64,000 bases of DNA from JAFAFN01 sp963707555 (lineage in GTDB: Bacteria; Actinomycetota; Acidimicrobiia; Acidimicrobiales; Microtrichaceae). Shown piece by piece: positions 63,575-64,000 of the stretch; position 1 is the first letter of the stretch, and each line of letters opens with the position of its first letter. The notes under the pieces were generated by a model, which was given only the letters and a program-made list of their open reading frames with translations, was not told the origin of the DNA and searched no databases. A program made the position numbers and the translations under genes. Where the stretch lies: contig CAVPQM010000009.1 of assembly GCA_963707555.1 (NCBI GenBank), positions 124,001-188,000 on the forward strand, in the 5' to 3' direction.

Positions 63575-64000
63575 TCAGCTACCGATGGTGGACTGGGCGA
63601 AGCGGACGATGGTGGCGTCGCCCAGGTGCTCGGCGACGGTCTCCTTCTCGCCGAAGAGCCCCTGCTCGGGCAGGACCCGCTCGGCGTACCAGGAGTTCAG
63701 GCGACCCTCGACGATCTTCGGGACGGCCTGCTCGGGCTTGCCTTCCTTGCGGGTGAGCTCCTCGAAGCCGTCGCGGGCCTTGGCGACGAGCTCGGGGTCG
63801 ATCTCGTCGCGGCTGAGGGCGATCGGCTTCGCGAACGCGATGTGCAGCGAGATCTCGCGTGCAGCCTCGGGAGTGGTGCCCTGCACCTCGAGCAGGACGC
63901 CGTTGACGCCCCGGCCGTCCTGCATGTGCAGGTAGGTGTCGAGCACGTTGCCCTCGGCGGCCTCGAAGCGGACCACGTCGCCGATGACGATGTTCTCGCG
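63575..64000 (-). CDS. tsf: Elongation factor Ts, 3' part only
   Basis: Guanine-nucleotide exchange factor for EF-Tu. Only the C-terminal ~140 residues are in the window; the gene starts beyond 64000. Visible are RENIVIGDVVRFE, LHIAFAKPIALSRDEIDPEL, FEELTRKEGKPEQAVPKIVE and the end VRFAQSTIGS. It leads into pyrH with an 11-bp gap, the usual rpsB-tsf-pyrH-frr order. Confidence 0.94.
   Translation of the reverse strand, partial: RENIVIGDVVRFEAAEGNVLDTYLHMQDGRGVNGVLLEVQGTTPEAAREISLHIAFAKPIALSRDEIDPELVAKARDGFEELTRKEGKPEQAVPKIVEGRLNSWYAERVLPEQGLFGEKETVAEHLGDATIVRFAQSTIGS

Noticed and set aside
1..64000. tRNA, rRNA, insertion sequence or prophage
   Set aside because: I scanned the intergenic gaps and found no cloverleaf-like sequence, transposase, integrase or terminal repeats; all gaps are under about 270 bp.

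Overview
The window is GC-rich chromosomal DNA from an actinobacterium. The gene families and some unusual local gene orders look most like class Acidimicrobiia (Ilumatobacter-like relatives), but this is inferred from content and was not tested by any search. Almost everything is housekeeping. I see no rRNA, tRNA, CRISPR array, integrase, transposase or phage gene. About 90% of the genes lie on the minus strand, so the window reads naturally from 64000 down to 1. Many neighbours overlap by 4 bp (ATGA or GTGA) or 1 bp (TGATG), which implies translationally coupled operons.

Read in transcription order, 64.0-56.0 kb carries tsf, pyrH, frr, cdsA, dxr, rseP and ispG (translation, UMP, phospholipid and isoprenoid synthesis, envelope proteolysis). 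54.9-43.1 kb carries an archaeal-type proS, an intrinsic terminator, then rimP, nusA, ylxR, infB, rbfA, truB and ribF. An opposite-strand DUF4012 membrane protein splits infB from rbfA. 43.0-37.4 kb has an alpha/beta hydrolase, rpsO, pnp and an M16 peptidase. 37.4-33.7 kb has serB (+), an enoyl-CoA hydratase, dapB and a VTT-type membrane protein (+).

33.5-24.6 kb is the most accessory part: an acyl-CoA synthetase, two predicted lipoproteins, SURF1, two TetR regulators, a ferritin-like di-iron protein and a winged-helix protein. 24.6-8.4 kb holds dapA, rnj, ftsK, an SMP-30-type beta-propeller, rimO, pgsA, cinA, rarA, two small proteins, alaS, ruvX and mltG. 8.4-0 kb holds aroE, two uncharacterised proteins, aroK, aroB, aroQ, an EEP-family membrane protein, pepP, efp and the start of nusB.

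The main anomaly is a patchy run of single-base indels in conserved, mostly essential genes (about 0.05-0.6, 3.5-4.3, 8.2-22.3, 28.9-30.0 and 53.9-54.8 kb, plus isolated cases). Correct protein is recovered by joining frames, so these are probably sequencing or consensus errors. Coordinates of affected genes are whole-gene spans, and I do not call them pseudogenes. I found no convincing new defence or mobile system. The better leads are a two-gene unknown module inside the aro cluster, extended CdsA and RseP proteins, short tandem duplications sitting exactly on gene junctions, and a TetR/di-iron locus with a candidate operator.
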